Source: Gemmatimonadaceae bacterium (GTDB taxonomy: Bacteria > Gemmatimonadota > Gemmatimonadetes > Gemmatimonadales > Gemmatimonadaceae). From it: a stretch of DNA of 64,000 bases. The stretch spans positions 1 through 64,000 of the forward strand of contig JACVCD010000015.1 in NCBI GenBank assembly GCA_016742275.1, read 5' to 3'. Positions 9,153-18,188 of this stretch are shown piece by piece (position 1 is the first letter of the stretch; each line of letters opens with the position of its first letter). The notes under the pieces are model-generated. The model made no database searches and was not told where the DNA came from. It worked only from the letters and a program-made list of their open reading frames with translations. Made by a program: the position numbers and the translations under genes.

Positions 9153-9611
9153 TTAGTGCTTCATGCCAGTGTTGCACCCTTCTTCAAGCACTTCGAACTT
9201 GTCGTGCAGGCCCTTGAGCGCTTCCTTGAGCGTCGCATCATCGGCCTTCTTGCCAACCATTGCCGCGACCTTTTCGGTTTCCGTCGCGAGCGAAGCCTGC
9301 GCCTTGAGCAGCTCGGGATTCTGACACGCAGCGGGCGCCTTCGACGCCGCAACAGCCTTGGCCGCCGTCGACATCTCGGCAAGCTTGGCACGCGCCGGCG
9401 CGAGATCGTTGTTCTGCTTGGCCGGATGCCATGTGGCCATCATGAGCATGTGGTAGGCATCGAGCTCCTTCCACTTGGAGGCCGCATGATCGCCATGCTG
9501 CATGTGCGCGGCGTGATCATCCTTCTTGGCGGGCGGCTGCGAAGCCTGCGCCGATGCCGTGCTCGCGGCAAAGCCAAGAGCCGCGATGACAACGGAAGTA
9601 CGAAACGTCAT
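9153..9611 (-). CDS. Small exported His-rich protein of unknown function
   Basis: The start at 9611 is preferred over the upstream extension because it gives a clean signal peptide (MTFRTSVVIAALGFAASTAS, then AQA) and CGGAG lies 9 bases upstream. The mature part of some 130 residues opens with a His-rich stretch (DDHAAHMQHGDHAASKW) and continues as mostly helical, Lys/Ala/Glu-rich sequence (around LATETEKVAAMVGKKADDAT) with two cysteines (CQNP, EEGCNTG). The His cluster could bind metal, but no family is recognised. It is convergent with nrdJ. Confidence 0.75.
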   Translation of the reverse strand: MTFRTSVVIAALGFAASTASAQASQPPAKKDDHAAHMQHGDHAASKWKELDAYHMLMMATWHPAKQNNDLAPARAKLAEMSTAAKAVAASKAPAACQNPELLKAQASLATETEKVAAMVGKKADDATLKEALKGLHDKFEVLEEGCNTGMKH

Positions 9612-9793
9612 GGAATGAACTCCGAAAGTGTGAAGACGAATTTGAGCGCTGGAAGCTAGTGCTTCTGACCCGGCCCCGCATTCGGAGATCCCACAGCGAT
9701 CCCCTCGGGGCCCCTGGCCCGCGAGGCTCCCGGACCATGGTCCGTACAAATCCGAGTTGATTGCTCCCTTTTATCAACTATGTTGCTCTCTAC

Positions 9794-10177
9794 ATGAAAC
9801 TCCTTTTCAAGAAAGAGGGCAAGGTGATCGGCGACGAATTTGGGCATCAACACGAAGAAATGCTGTTCGAATCCAACCGCGGATTCGTACGCTGCTGCCG
9901 CTCCTGCGGTGCCTTCGAGCTCCGATTTGGCAACGCCATCATCGGGATGCGGCTCGAAGAGCTTCGCCTCCTCACGGACACCGTTTCCCGTCTCGAATCG
10001 GAGTTCACTGACGAGTCTAGGCCGGCCAACGATCACGCCGTGATCTGGCTCGGGCATGACGGGAGTGGCTTCCGCTTCCGTCGCGAAGAGATCGCGGAGT
10101 TGCATCGCCTGCTCGCCGGAGCCCGCCTCTTTGCCATGATGTCCGTCGATCCGTCGGACCTCGATTCCCCCTGCTGA
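9794..10177 (+). CDS. Small uncharacterised protein with a CCxxC motif
   Basis: 127 residues, starting at ATG 9794 (MKLLFKKEGKVIGDEF). The segment FVRCCRSCGAFELRFGN at about residues 34-50 resembles small proteins of the DUF6686 kind seen in Bacteroidetes and relatives (zinc-ribbon-like half followed by a beta hairpin), but this is a weak recollection. The remainder is helical with charged residues. The opposite strand holds a slightly longer open frame (9656-10213), but this frame has the coherent protein composition. There is no good ribosome-binding site, so the start is uncertain. It ends 29 bases before rpsD and may share its transcript. Confidence 0.65.
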   Translation: MKLLFKKEGKVIGDEFGHQHEEMLFESNRGFVRCCRSCGAFELRFGNAIIGMRLEELRLLTDTVSRLESEFTDESRPANDHAVIWLGHDGSGFRFRREEIAELHRLLAGARLFAMMSVDPSDLDSPC

Positions 10178-10206
10178 CGGGCTCACGCCCACCTGACTCT
10201 CGACAG

Positions 10207-10824
10207 ATGTCACGAATCGGCCCCCGCCTCAAGATTGTCCGCCGTCTGGGAATTCAGCTTCCTGGCCTCACGTCCAAGGACGCAGAACGGCGCCCCTACC
10301 CCCCCGGACAGCATGGCCAGTCCACGGGGCGACGGAAGAAGATCAGCCTCTATCGCAAGCGCCTGGAAGCCAAGCAGGCCGTCCGGTTTCACTATGGTGT
10401 GAGTGAAGCGCAGTTGCGTCGCTCGTTTGCATCGGCCAGCCGTTTGCCGGGTCGCACGGCCGACTCGCTGTTCATGTTGCTCGAGTCCCGTCTCGACAAT
10501 GTGATCTTCCGTCTGGGATTCTCCCGCACCATTCCGGCGGCACGCCAGCTGGTTGTGCACGGCCATGTTCGCATCAATGGCATGCGTGTGGACCGACCGG
10601 GATTTCGGGTCCGTACCGGGCAGATCATTTCGGTCGACCCGCGTCTGGCGGAAAACGTTCACGTCCAGCAGCAGGTAGCCAAGGGACCGCAGGTGCGCAT
10701 GCCGGATTGGCTGGCACTCGATCCCGATGCGCCACTCACTGGTCGCATGATTGCTCCGCCTACCCGCGCTTCGGTTCCTCTGACCGTCGATGACTCGGCA
10801 ATCGTGGAATACTACGCGATGTAA
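10207..10824 (+). CDS. rpsD: 30S ribosomal protein S4 (zinc-ligand-free form)
   Basis: The 205-residue protein contains the S4 RNA-binding domain (RLDNVIFRLGFSRTIPAARQ, then LVVHGHVRINGMRVDRPGFR) and the N-terminal YPPGQHGQ motif typical of S4. It binds 16S rRNA early in 30S assembly. The N-terminus (MSRIGPRLKIVRRLGIQLPG) lacks the cysteines that bind zinc in many S4 proteins (C-minus type). It is not in an alpha-type operon (no rpsK, rpsM or rpoA beside it), so it may be a stand-alone or a second S4 copy. Confidence 0.95.
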   Translation: MSRIGPRLKIVRRLGIQLPGLTSKDAERRPYPPGQHGQSTGRRKKISLYRKRLEAKQAVRFHYGVSEAQLRRSFASASRLPGRTADSLFMLLESRLDNVIFRLGFSRTIPAARQLVVHGHVRINGMRVDRPGFRVRTGQIISVDPRLAENVHVQQQVAKGPQVRMPDWLALDPDAPLTGRMIAPPTRASVPLTVDDSAIVEYYAM

Positions 10825-10963
10825 GCAGTAACAGCATTAAAGAATGGAAGGATGAATTAATGAAAGACAGAGGGTCGCCGGAGGAGGGCTCCCAGATTTG
10901 GCGGAGCATCACGGGTGGTGGTGCTTCCCCAACGCCCTCCCCGGCACCATCGTAACCATAGGT

Positions 10964-10981
10964 CCCCGGCAATTGCCGGGG
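10964..10981. other. Perfect 18-bp palindrome upstream of the M14 peptidase
   Basis: CCCCGGCAATTGCCGGGG is a perfect inverted repeat located 52 bases before the M14 start. It could be a binding site for a dimeric regulator or a short hairpin; no T tract follows, so a terminator is unlikely. Confidence 0.5.
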
Positions 10982-11033
10982 TGTCCGATGGCCATCTCTG
11001 GCCGTCCCCGCCTCAATTCCACCCGTCCCCAGC

Positions 11034-13826
11034 ATGCCTCGCCTGCGTCGCGCCACCCGGCTATCTGCCGCCTTGTTACTGGCAGCCGCCGTACCGCTTA
11101 CGCTCCCGGCCCAGCAGCGCACGTCGCCCAAGCAGTTCTTCGGGCACGACATCGGCGCCGACTACGAGCTCCCCAACTACACCAAGCTTCATCAGTACTG
11201 GATCAAGGTCGCTCAGGAGAGTGACCGCGTGTCGCTCGATACCATTGGCCTCACGGAAGAAGGTCGCCCACAGATCATGGCGATCGTGACCAGTCCGGCC
11301 AATCATCGCAATCTCGCGCGCTACAAGGAGATCGCGACCAAGCTTGGTAAGGCAGAAGGTCTGGACTCCGCCGCTGCCGCCGCACTCGCGCGTGAAGGCA
11401 AGGTGGTGTTCTGGATCGATGGTGGTCTCCACGCCACCGAGGTGCTCGGTGCACAGCAGCTCATCGAAACGCTGTGGCAGCTTTCGAGCCGCACCGATAC
11501 GGAAACGATGCGCATTCTCGATGACGTGGTCATCCTGATGACGCACGCCAATCCGGACGGCATGGAGCTCGTGTCCGACTGGTACATGAAGGAGCCGGAC
11601 AAACTGCGTCGCACGTCGGGCACCATTCCGCGCCTCTATGAGAAGTATGCGGGCCACGACAACAACCGTGACTCGTACATGAATGCGTTGGCAGAAACGC
11701 GCAACATGTCGCAGCAGCTGTTCATCGAGTGGCATCCGCAGATCATGTACAACCACCACCAGACCGGCCCCACGGGCACGGTCATGGCGGCGCCGCCTTA
11801 TCGCGATCCAGCCAACTTCTGGTTCCACCCGGCCATGATCACCGGCCTCGATCTCGTGGGCGCGGCACTCAATCACCGCTTCGTGCTCGAGCACAAGCCT
11901 GGCCTCACGTTCCGCCAGGGCTCCAACTACAGCACGTGGTGGAATGGTGGTCTCCGCACCACGGGGTACTACCACAATCAGATCGGTATCCTCACCGAAA
12001 CCATCGGCAATCCGACACCGATGCGCATTGCGCTCGTACCGGAACGTCAGGTGCGTTCAGCCGGTTTGCCGATGCCGATCGAACCGCAGGAATGGCACTT
12101 CCGTCAGTCAGTCGACTACTCGGTGTCGGCCAACTACGCCTTCCTCGATCTGGCGTCACGCTACCGCGAAACCTTCCTGTTCAACCGCTGGGTCATGGGC
12201 AACGACCAGATCAAGGCGGGTCAGAAGGACAACTGGACGATCTCGCCCAAGTGGGTGGCGGCGATGACCGATCAGATCGTGAAGGATCGTGGTGGCAATG
12301 GTGGTGAACAGGGTCGCGCTGGCGGTCCGCGTGGCGGCGGTGCGGCCAACCCTGGCAGCGCCGTGGCCAACGATCGCTACATGGCCATGCTCAAGAAGCC
12401 GGAGAATCGCGATCCGCGTGCGTACATCCTGAGCAGCGCGCAGAACGACTTCCCCACTGCCAGCAAGTTTGTTCGTGCGCTGCAGTACAGCGGCATCGAT
12501 GTGCACCGTGCTACCGCGTCGTTCAGCGCCAATGGCAAGCAGTTCCCTGCCGGCTCGTGGGTGATTCACACGTCGCAGGCTTTCCGCGCACACGTGCTCG
12601 ACATGTTCGAGCCGCAGGATCACCCGAATGACTTCCGCTATCCGGGTGGCCCGCCGATTCCGCCGTATGACAACGCCGGCTGGACACTCGCCTATCAGAT
12701 GGGTGTGCAGTTCGAGCGTGTGCTCGATGGTCTCACGGGTCCGTTCGAAAAGGTCAACGGTATCTCGGCCATCCCGGCCGGCACCGTCGCCAAGGGCAAG
12801 GCCGGTTACTTCATTCACGCACAGGTGAATGACGGCAACACGGTGGCCAATCGTCTGCAGAAGGCTGGTGTGAAGGCGTCGCGCATCCCCACCGAATTCA
12901 AGGACGGCAGCACCACGTGGCCGGCCGGTTCGTGGTTCATTCCTGCTGGTGGTGCGGCGGACAAGGTCGTGGCGCAGGCCTCGAAGGATCTCGGTGTCAA
13001 CTTCGCGGCGGCCAACGCCAAGCCGTCAGCGGTGCAGACGGTGCAGCCACTGCGCATCGGTCTCATCGATCGCTACGGCGGCAACATGCCGAGTGGTTGG
13101 ACGCGCCTGATTCTCGAGAAGTTCGAGTTCCCGTACACGAACGTGTTCCCTGAGGAAATCGACAAGGGCAATCTCAAGGCCAAGTACGACGTCCTCGTCT
13201 TCACGGATGGCATGTTCAGCGAAGCGGGTGCCGGCCGTGGCTTCGGCGGTTCGCCTGACACCACGCTGATTCCGGCCGAGTATCGCCGTCAGCTGGGTCG
13301 TGTGTCGAGTGAAACGTCGGTGCCGCAGATCAAGCAGTTCATTGAAGCGGGTGGTCGTGTCGTAGCCATCGGCTCTTCAATCGGACTCGGCAAGGCGATG
13401 GGTCTTCCGATCGAGAATCATTTGACGGAAGCCAACGGCCGTCCGCTTCCAGGTGAGAAGTACTACATCCCGGGTTCGGTGCTCGAAGTGGCACTCGATA
13501 CGTCGACCACGATTGCTGCCGGCATGGATCCGCGTCCGGCCGTGATGTTCGACAACAGCCCGGTCATGAAGTTCGGCGCGGATGCATCGGCCAAGGGCCT
13601 CAAGGCACTCGCCACGTTCGACAACACGACTCCGTTGCGCTCGGGTTGGGCGTGGGGTCAGGAACTGCTCAAGGGCGGTGTGGCGATGGCCGAAGCGAAC
13701 ATGGGCAAGGGCACCATCTGGCTGTTCGGTCCCGAGATCCTGTTCCGTTCGCAGCCGCACGGCACGTACAAGCTGTTCCTGAACGCGCTCGACGGCGGCT
13801 TCAAGCGTCCGCAGCGCGCGATGTAA
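11034..13826 (+). CDS. M14 family zinc carboxypeptidase-like secreted protein
   Basis: The 930-residue protein has a signal peptide (MPRLRRATRLSAALLLAAAV, then LPAQ). The M14 catalytic domain spans about residues 35-390: the zinc motif HATE (His133, Glu136), HANPDG, and WHPQIMYNHHQTGP supplying the third ligand region. A Gly-rich linker (GGNGGEQGRAGGPRGGGAAN) at about residue 422 separates it from a C-terminal part of some 490 residues, in which a class I glutamine amidotransferase-like fold is hinted at by the repeated short beta-alpha segments, but no catalytic Cys is evident. It likely trims peptides in the periplasm or outside. No strong ribosome-binding site precedes the ATG. It is monocistronic, ending at the hairpin 13848-13888. 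Confidence 0.88.
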   Translation: MPRLRRATRLSAALLLAAAVPLTLPAQQRTSPKQFFGHDIGADYELPNYTKLHQYWIKVAQESDRVSLDTIGLTEEGRPQIMAIVTSPANHRNLARYKEIATKLGKAEGLDSAAAAALAREGKVVFWIDGGLHATEVLGAQQLIETLWQLSSRTDTETMRILDDVVILMTHANPDGMELVSDWYMKEPDKLRRTSGTIPRLYEKYAGHDNNRDSYMNALAETRNMSQQLFIEWHPQIMYNHHQTGPTGTVMAAPPYRDPANFWFHPAMITGLDLVGAALNHRFVLEHKPGLTFRQGSNYSTWWNGGLRTTGYYHNQIGILTETIGNPTPMRIALVPERQVRSAGLPMPIEPQEWHFRQSVDYSVSANYAFLDLASRYRETFLFNRWVMGNDQIKAGQKDNWTISPKWVAAMTDQIVKDRGGNGGEQGRAGGPRGGGAANPGSAVANDRYMAMLKKPENRDPRAYILSSAQNDFPTASKFVRALQYSGIDVHRATASFSANGKQFPAGSWVIHTSQAFRAHVLDMFEPQDHPNDFRYPGGPPIPPYDNAGWTLAYQMGVQFERVLDGLTGPFEKVNGISAIPAGTVAKGKAGYFIHAQVNDGNTVANRLQKAGVKASRIPTEFKDGSTTWPAGSWFIPAGGAADKVVAQASKDLGVNFAAANAKPSAVQTVQPLRIGLIDRYGGNMPSGWTRLILEKFEFPYTNVFPEEIDKGNLKAKYDVLVFTDGMFSEAGAGRGFGGSPDTTLIPAEYRRQLGRVSSETSVPQIKQFIEAGGRVVAIGSSIGLGKAMGLPIENHLTEANGRPLPGEKYYIPGSVLEVALDTSTTIAAGMDPRPAVMFDNSPVMKFGADASAKGLKALATFDNTTPLRSGWAWGQELLKGGVAMAEANMGKGTIWLFGPEILFRSQPHGTYKLFLNALDGGFKRPQRAM

Positions 13827-13847
13827 TCAGCAGGAGTTGCTGCTAGA

Positions 13848-13888
13848 GACAGGCGCAGGGGACAGGACATCGTCTCCTGCGCCTGTTT
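13848..13888 (+). terminator. Hairpin terminator after the M14 peptidase
   Basis: GACAGGCGCAGG pairs with CCTGCGCCTGT, with a further GAC/GTC inner stem, followed by TTTC. It lies 22 bases after the M14 stop and 35 bases before the next start. Confidence 0.75.
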
Positions 13889-13923
13889 CGTGAAGACTCG
13901 CGAAGGCTCCTATATTGCACGTC

Positions 13924-14655
13924 ATGGCATTGACCGCGCGCACCGTGTTGACGAACGCCACGAAAGTGGTGGGGATGCTGTTGCCGATTGGGGTCGGCCT
14001 GGGACTTGGCAAATTGGCCACGCCCTATCTGCCGCAACTCACGGTGTGGGTGGAAGGTCTTGGCGCCTGGGCGCCGATCGCATTCATCGTGGCGTACATC
14101 GGTGCATCGGTGTTCATGCTGCCGGCGTTTCTCCTGATCATTGCCGCTGGCGCCATCTTCGGCATGGCGCGTGGATCGCTGTATGTGTTCATCGGCGCGT
14201 CACTCGGCGCATGCACCGCGTTCCTCTTGGGCCGCACCATTCTGCGTCGCTGGGTGGCGGCGCAGATCGCGAAGAATGACACGCTCACTGTCGTGGATCG
14301 TGTGATTGGTCAGGAGGGCCTCAAGCTGATGTTTCTGCTGCGACTCTCCGGTGTGGTGCCATTTGTACTGACCAACTATGCGATGGGTGTGAGCGCGGTA
14401 TCGCTGCGAGACTTCGCGATCGCGCTGATTGGCATGGCACCGACCATCGTGACCTACACCATGATTGGCCAGGCAGGCGTGCAGAATCCCGAGGACGGGA
14501 GCATTCCGCGCTGGGTGTTGTTCATGGGTATTGGTGCCACGGTCCTGCTGGCCGTCATGCTGACCAGGATCGCCCAGCGGGCCATCAAGGAGGCCGATGC
14601 GCGTCACCAGATGCAGGCGCTGACCAATGCGCCGGGAGCGTCCGGTCCCAACTAA
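13924..14655 (+). CDS. TVP38/TMEM64 (VTT domain) membrane protein
   Basis: 243 residues with about five to six hydrophobic segments. The central VTT/SNARE-associated domain is recognisable: FMLPAFLLIIAAGAIFGMAR, then GASLGACTAFLLGRTILRRW, and the later RLSGVVPFVLTNYAMGVSAV. The first ATG with protein sense is 13924; a TTG nine bases earlier is in frame but less likely. DedA/TVP38 family proteins act in lipid or membrane homeostasis; the substrate here is unknown. A C-terminal hydrophilic tail of about 30 residues faces the cytoplasm. There is no operon partner. Confidence 0.88.
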   Translation: MALTARTVLTNATKVVGMLLPIGVGLGLGKLATPYLPQLTVWVEGLGAWAPIAFIVAYIGASVFMLPAFLLIIAAGAIFGMARGSLYVFIGASLGACTAFLLGRTILRRWVAAQIAKNDTLTVVDRVIGQEGLKLMFLLRLSGVVPFVLTNYAMGVSAVSLRDFAIALIGMAPTIVTYTMIGQAGVQNPEDGSIPRWVLFMGIGATVLLAVMLTRIAQRAIKEADARHQMQALTNAPGASGPN

Positions 14656-14757
14656 GTGGGGCCCGGGGCGCCATTGCACCGACAGACTCTTTACAAATCG
14701 GACTGGACATCACACTTTGTCGCATGGCCCTCAGATGGGGCTGTTTTTGAACCACTT

Positions 14758-14776
14758 TAGTTCTTCAAACGAACAA
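14758..14776. promoter_or_regulatory. Candidate operator 1 upstream of susC
   Basis: TAGTTC-N7-GAACAA, an imperfect inverted repeat with the same half-site and 7-base spacer as the sites before uxaC and the ROK gene. Assignment to the ROK regulator is inferred. Confidence 0.45.
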
Positions 14777-14844
14777 TATGGCTTTCCCGGCAGCCAGAGC
14801 CCGGGGAGAACGGCGAGCAGGCTTCGCCGTTTTTGAAGTCAAGA

Positions 14845-14863
14845 TTGTTCGTTCGCTGAACAA
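14845..14863. promoter_or_regulatory. Candidate operator 2 upstream of susC
   Basis: TTGTTC-N7-GAACAA, a perfect 6-base inverted repeat with 7-base spacer located 110 bases before the susC start. It matches the geometry of the repeats at 40312-40332 and 40345-40365 near the ROK gene, so it may be bound by the same protein. Confidence 0.55.
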
Positions 14864-14972
14864 ACATCCCCCACCTGCGACGCCTCCTCCCCACGTCGCC
14901 TCCCGCCCGCCGACGGTTCCGCGCAGTTCCTCCCTTCCGACGGCGTTCGACCCACCCACCAGGAATTGCCTC

Positions 14973-17900
14973 ATGCGTTCGAAAAAGAGGCTCGGCGCCA
15001 CGCTTCTCGCGGCGTTCGTACTCTCAGCCGACCTGCTCGGCGCGCAAGCGGCCACCGGCGCTGCCGGTACAGGCCGCATCACCGGCACCGTCCGCAGTGA
15101 CGCCGGTGCACCGCTGGCCAATGTCGGCGTCTCGTTGCTTGGCTCTCAAATCGGTACACGATCAGGCACCGATGGTCGCTACACCATCGGTAGCGTCGCG
15201 CCAGGTCGCTATGCGATCCGTACAGCCCTGATTGGCTATGCGCCGCGCACGGACAGTGTTACGGTGGTTGCCGGCCAGACCCTCACGCTCGATGTCACGC
15301 TGCGTGTGGTGAGTACGACGCTTGATCAGATGGTTGTCATCGGGTACGGCGCACAGCGACGCTCCGACATCACCGGTTCTGTCACCTCAGTGACCCCCGA
15401 TGTCGAACGCACACCAATCACGTCGCTCGAACAGACGTTGCAGGGCACGGCGCCTGGTGTGCAGGTCACACAGGCGTCATCAGCGCCCGGCGGAGGTATG
15501 TCGATCCGTATTCGTGGCGGCTCGTCGGTGAACGGCAGCAATGAACCGCTCTACGTCATCGATGGTTTCCCCGTCGAAAATGATTTCTCCACGTCGAGTT
15601 CACTCGATGGTGGACGAGCGGGTACCACGCCGGCAAATCCGCTCGCTGCGCTCAATCCGAATGACATCGCGTCCATCGAAATTCTGAAGGACGCATCGGC
15701 GACCGCCATCTATGGTTCACGCGGCGCCAACGGTGTTGTGCTTATCACTACCAAGCGTGGTGAAGGTGCCAAGCCCAAGGTTGCGATCGATCTCTATCGC
15801 GGTCAGCAAGTGGTGGCGAAGCGTTATGACCTCCTCAATGCCACCGAGTTTGGTCAGTTCGCCAATGCGTGGGCGGCCACGCAGAATCTCGGTCAGCCCT
15901 TCGCCAATCCGTCGGAGCTGGGCATGGGTACCGATTGGCAGGATCTGATCTTCCGTCAGGCCGCCATTCAGAATGCGCAGCTCAGCGTGTCGGGTGGTTC
16001 GCAGAACAACAACGCCACGCGCTATGCGCTGTCCGGCGGTGTGTTTGAACAGCAGGGTGTCGTCGACAACTCGAACTTCCGCCGCCTTTCGCTGCGCGGC
16101 AATGTCGATCAGATGATCGGCGAGAAGTTCAAGATTGGTTCGAATGTGTTGCTCTCGCGCGTTACGACTTCGCAGGTTCCGACCGACGGTTCGCTCAATG
16201 CTGGCGCTGGTGCCGTGGGTGCGGCGCTTCAGTATCCGAGCATCATGACGCCGTTCCGCACGGATGGCGCCTACACGCTGCTCAACACCGACTTCCCGCA
16301 GAAGCTGCTCGACCTCGGCATTGCGGCCGGCAACGTGCCCAATCCGGTGGCGTCGGCGCTCGAAGTGCGTGACCGTCTATTCGATACACGCATCCTGGCC
16401 AACGTGGCCGGCGAGTACAAGGTCATGAAGGGTCTCACCTTCCGCACGACGGTGGGTACCGATCTCTCGTTCCGGGGTCGCGACACATACTATCCGCGCA
16501 CCACGCTGCAGGGTTTTGGACAGAATGGTCGCGCCATTCGTGGCAACACGAACAACACCAGCTTCCTCAACGAAAACACGCTCAACTGGAACGCCAATAT
16601 CGGTTCCGCGCATGTGTTTTCGGCTGTGGCAGGCTACACGCGTCAGAAGCTCAACTCGACGCGCACCGATATGCGGAATAGCAACTACGTCAGCGATATC
16701 ACCGGCTATGAGAGCATCGGTGCCGGTGCACAGGCTGGCGGTCCGACAGTGTCATCGGGTCGTACGCAGTGGACCCTGGCGTCGTATCTCGGACGTGTGA
16801 ACTACACGCTGCTCGATCGTTACCTCTTCTCGGCCAGTGCACGTCGCGACGGCTCGTCGCGTTTTGGTGAGGAGAACCGCTGGGGCGTGTTCCCCGCCGG
16901 TGCCGTGGCATGGAGGTTGTCGGAAGAGCCGTTCATGCGTCGGTTCTCGTCGATCAACAACCTCAAGCTGCGCTACACATTCGGTGTGGTGGGTAATCCG
17001 TCCATCTCGCCGTATCAGTCGCTCACGCGACTCAGCCCGCAGCAATACACGTTCAATGGAACGCTGGCACCGGGTTACTACCCCGCGGCGATCGGCAACC
17101 CGACGCTGAGCTGGGAGTCCACCACACAGCATGATATCGGTCTCGACCTCAGCATGTTCAAGGGTCGTGTCGACCTCGTCGTTGATCAGTACACCAAGCG
17201 CACGGATGATCTGCTGCTGCAGATTGACCTGCCGTCAGAAGTCGGCTATCCGAGTGCGTTCGTCAACGCTGGCTCGATCGAGAACAAGGGCTTCGAAGCC
17301 GGTATCACGCTTCGCATGCTCGAAGGTGGAGCTGATCGCAAAGGCTTCTCCTGGTCGACCACGTTCAATTACACGCGCAATCGCAACAAGGTGCTCGAGC
17401 TCGGTGGCGTGAGTCGCATCTTCCCCACGCAGCAGACGGCTTCGGATATCAACGCCACGTCGAGTGTGGTGCAGGTCGGTCAGCCCATCGGCGCGTTCTT
17501 CGGATTCCGCACCGGTGATCTGTTCCGTGATTCCACCACGCTCAACGATTGGAAGGCCAAGACACGCTTCGCCAGCGGCACGGTGCCCGGACTCGGCAAC
17601 CGCATGTACATCGACAACAACGGCGACGGTGTGATCGATGGTGAAGACCGCACGATCATTGGCGATCCGAACCCGGACTATGTCCTTGGCTGGTCGAACA
17701 ACGTGTCGTGGAAGGGCTTTGAGTTCAGCGCGCTGTTTGATGGGGTGCGCGGCAACCAGATCCTGAACCTCAATAACCTCCGCTTGTATGGTGCCTCGCC
17801 GGCTCTCAACGTGACGCGCGAGCGCTTCCTCGATGCATGGAGCCCGGAGAATCCGGACGGCAAGTATCAGCGCATTGGCGCCGGCGCCGGCTTCCTCAAC

Positions 17901-18173
17901 GCGGACATCACCGAAGAACTGCTGGAAGATGGTTCGTTCATCCGTCTCCGCACGATCAGCCTGTCGCGGCAGATCCCGCCATCATGGCTGCGCATGAATG
18001 GCATCACGGCTCGTGCGTACGTGACCGGTCAGAACATCGCGACGTGGACCAAGTACTCCGGATTCAATCCCGACGTGAGCTCGATCAGCGTGGGCAATCT
18101 GAATCGCGGTGTCGACGTGGGTGCGTATCCGCTCGCCCGCACGTGGACGTTCGGCATGAACATCAACTACTGA
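14973..18173 (+). CDS. SusC/RagA-family TonB-dependent outer-membrane transporter
   Basis: 1066 residues. The ATG at 14973 has AGGA 10 bases upstream and starts a signal peptide (MRSKKRLGATLLAAFVLSAD). Next comes a carboxypeptidase-regulatory-like beta domain (ITGTVRSDAGAPLANVGVSL, to about residue 115), a TonB box/signature region (MVVIGYGAQRRSDITGSVTS), the plug (IRIRGGSSVNGSNEPLYVID, then SIEILKDASATAIYGSRGAN) and a C-terminal beta-barrel ending in ...FGMNINY with a terminal aromatic. It should move pectin oligomers across the outer membrane with its SusD partner just downstream (15-base gap). The substrate is inferred from the pectinolytic operon that converges on it. Confidence 0.95.
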   Translation: MRSKKRLGATLLAAFVLSADLLGAQAATGAAGTGRITGTVRSDAGAPLANVGVSLLGSQIGTRSGTDGRYTIGSVAPGRYAIRTALIGYAPRTDSVTVVAGQTLTLDVTLRVVSTTLDQMVVIGYGAQRRSDITGSVTSVTPDVERTPITSLEQTLQGTAPGVQVTQASSAPGGGMSIRIRGGSSVNGSNEPLYVIDGFPVENDFSTSSSLDGGRAGTTPANPLAALNPNDIASIEILKDASATAIYGSRGANGVVLITTKRGEGAKPKVAIDLYRGQQVVAKRYDLLNATEFGQFANAWAATQNLGQPFANPSELGMGTDWQDLIFRQAAIQNAQLSVSGGSQNNNATRYALSGGVFEQQGVVDNSNFRRLSLRGNVDQMIGEKFKIGSNVLLSRVTTSQVPTDGSLNAGAGAVGAALQYPSIMTPFRTDGAYTLLNTDFPQKLLDLGIAAGNVPNPVASALEVRDRLFDTRILANVAGEYKVMKGLTFRTTVGTDLSFRGRDTYYPRTTLQGFGQNGRAIRGNTNNTSFLNENTLNWNANIGSAHVFSAVAGYTRQKLNSTRTDMRNSNYVSDITGYESIGAGAQAGGPTVSSGRTQWTLASYLGRVNYTLLDRYLFSASARRDGSSRFGEENRWGVFPAGAVAWRLSEEPFMRRFSSINNLKLRYTFGVVGNPSISPYQSLTRLSPQQYTFNGTLAPGYYPAAIGNPTLSWESTTQHDIGLDLSMFKGRVDLVVDQYTKRTDDLLLQIDLPSEVGYPSAFVNAGSIENKGFEAGITLRMLEGGADRKGFSWSTTFNYTRNRNKVLELGGVSRIFPTQQTASDINATSSVVQVGQPIGAFFGFRTGDLFRDSTTLNDWKAKTRFASGTVPGLGNRMYIDNNGDGVIDGEDRTIIGDPNPDYVLGWSNNVSWKGFEFSALFDGVRGNQILNLNNLRLYGASPALNVTRERFLDAWSPENPDGKYQRIGAGAGFLNADITEELLEDGSFIRLRTISLSRQIPPSWLRMNGITARAYVTGQNIATWTKYSGFNPDVSSISVGNLNRGVDVGAYPLARTWTFGMNINY

Positions 18174-18188
18174 GGCTTGGATACCGTC

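Larger units (their letters stand above)
14656..14972. other. 317-base intergenic region upstream of susC
   Basis: No gene is seen here. It holds two operator-like inverted repeats (14758-14776 and 14845-14863) and a short GC hairpin with a T run (around 14812-14834: CGGCGA...TCGCCGTTTTT), which could be a leader terminator ahead of susC. The long in-frame extension of susC through this region (from 14778) is not taken as coding. Confidence 0.6.

Noticed and set aside
9656-10213. Minus-strand open frame of 185 codons
   Set aside because: It is antisense to the plus-strand CCxxC protein gene; its translation lacks domain features while the plus frame has a consistent motif and composition.
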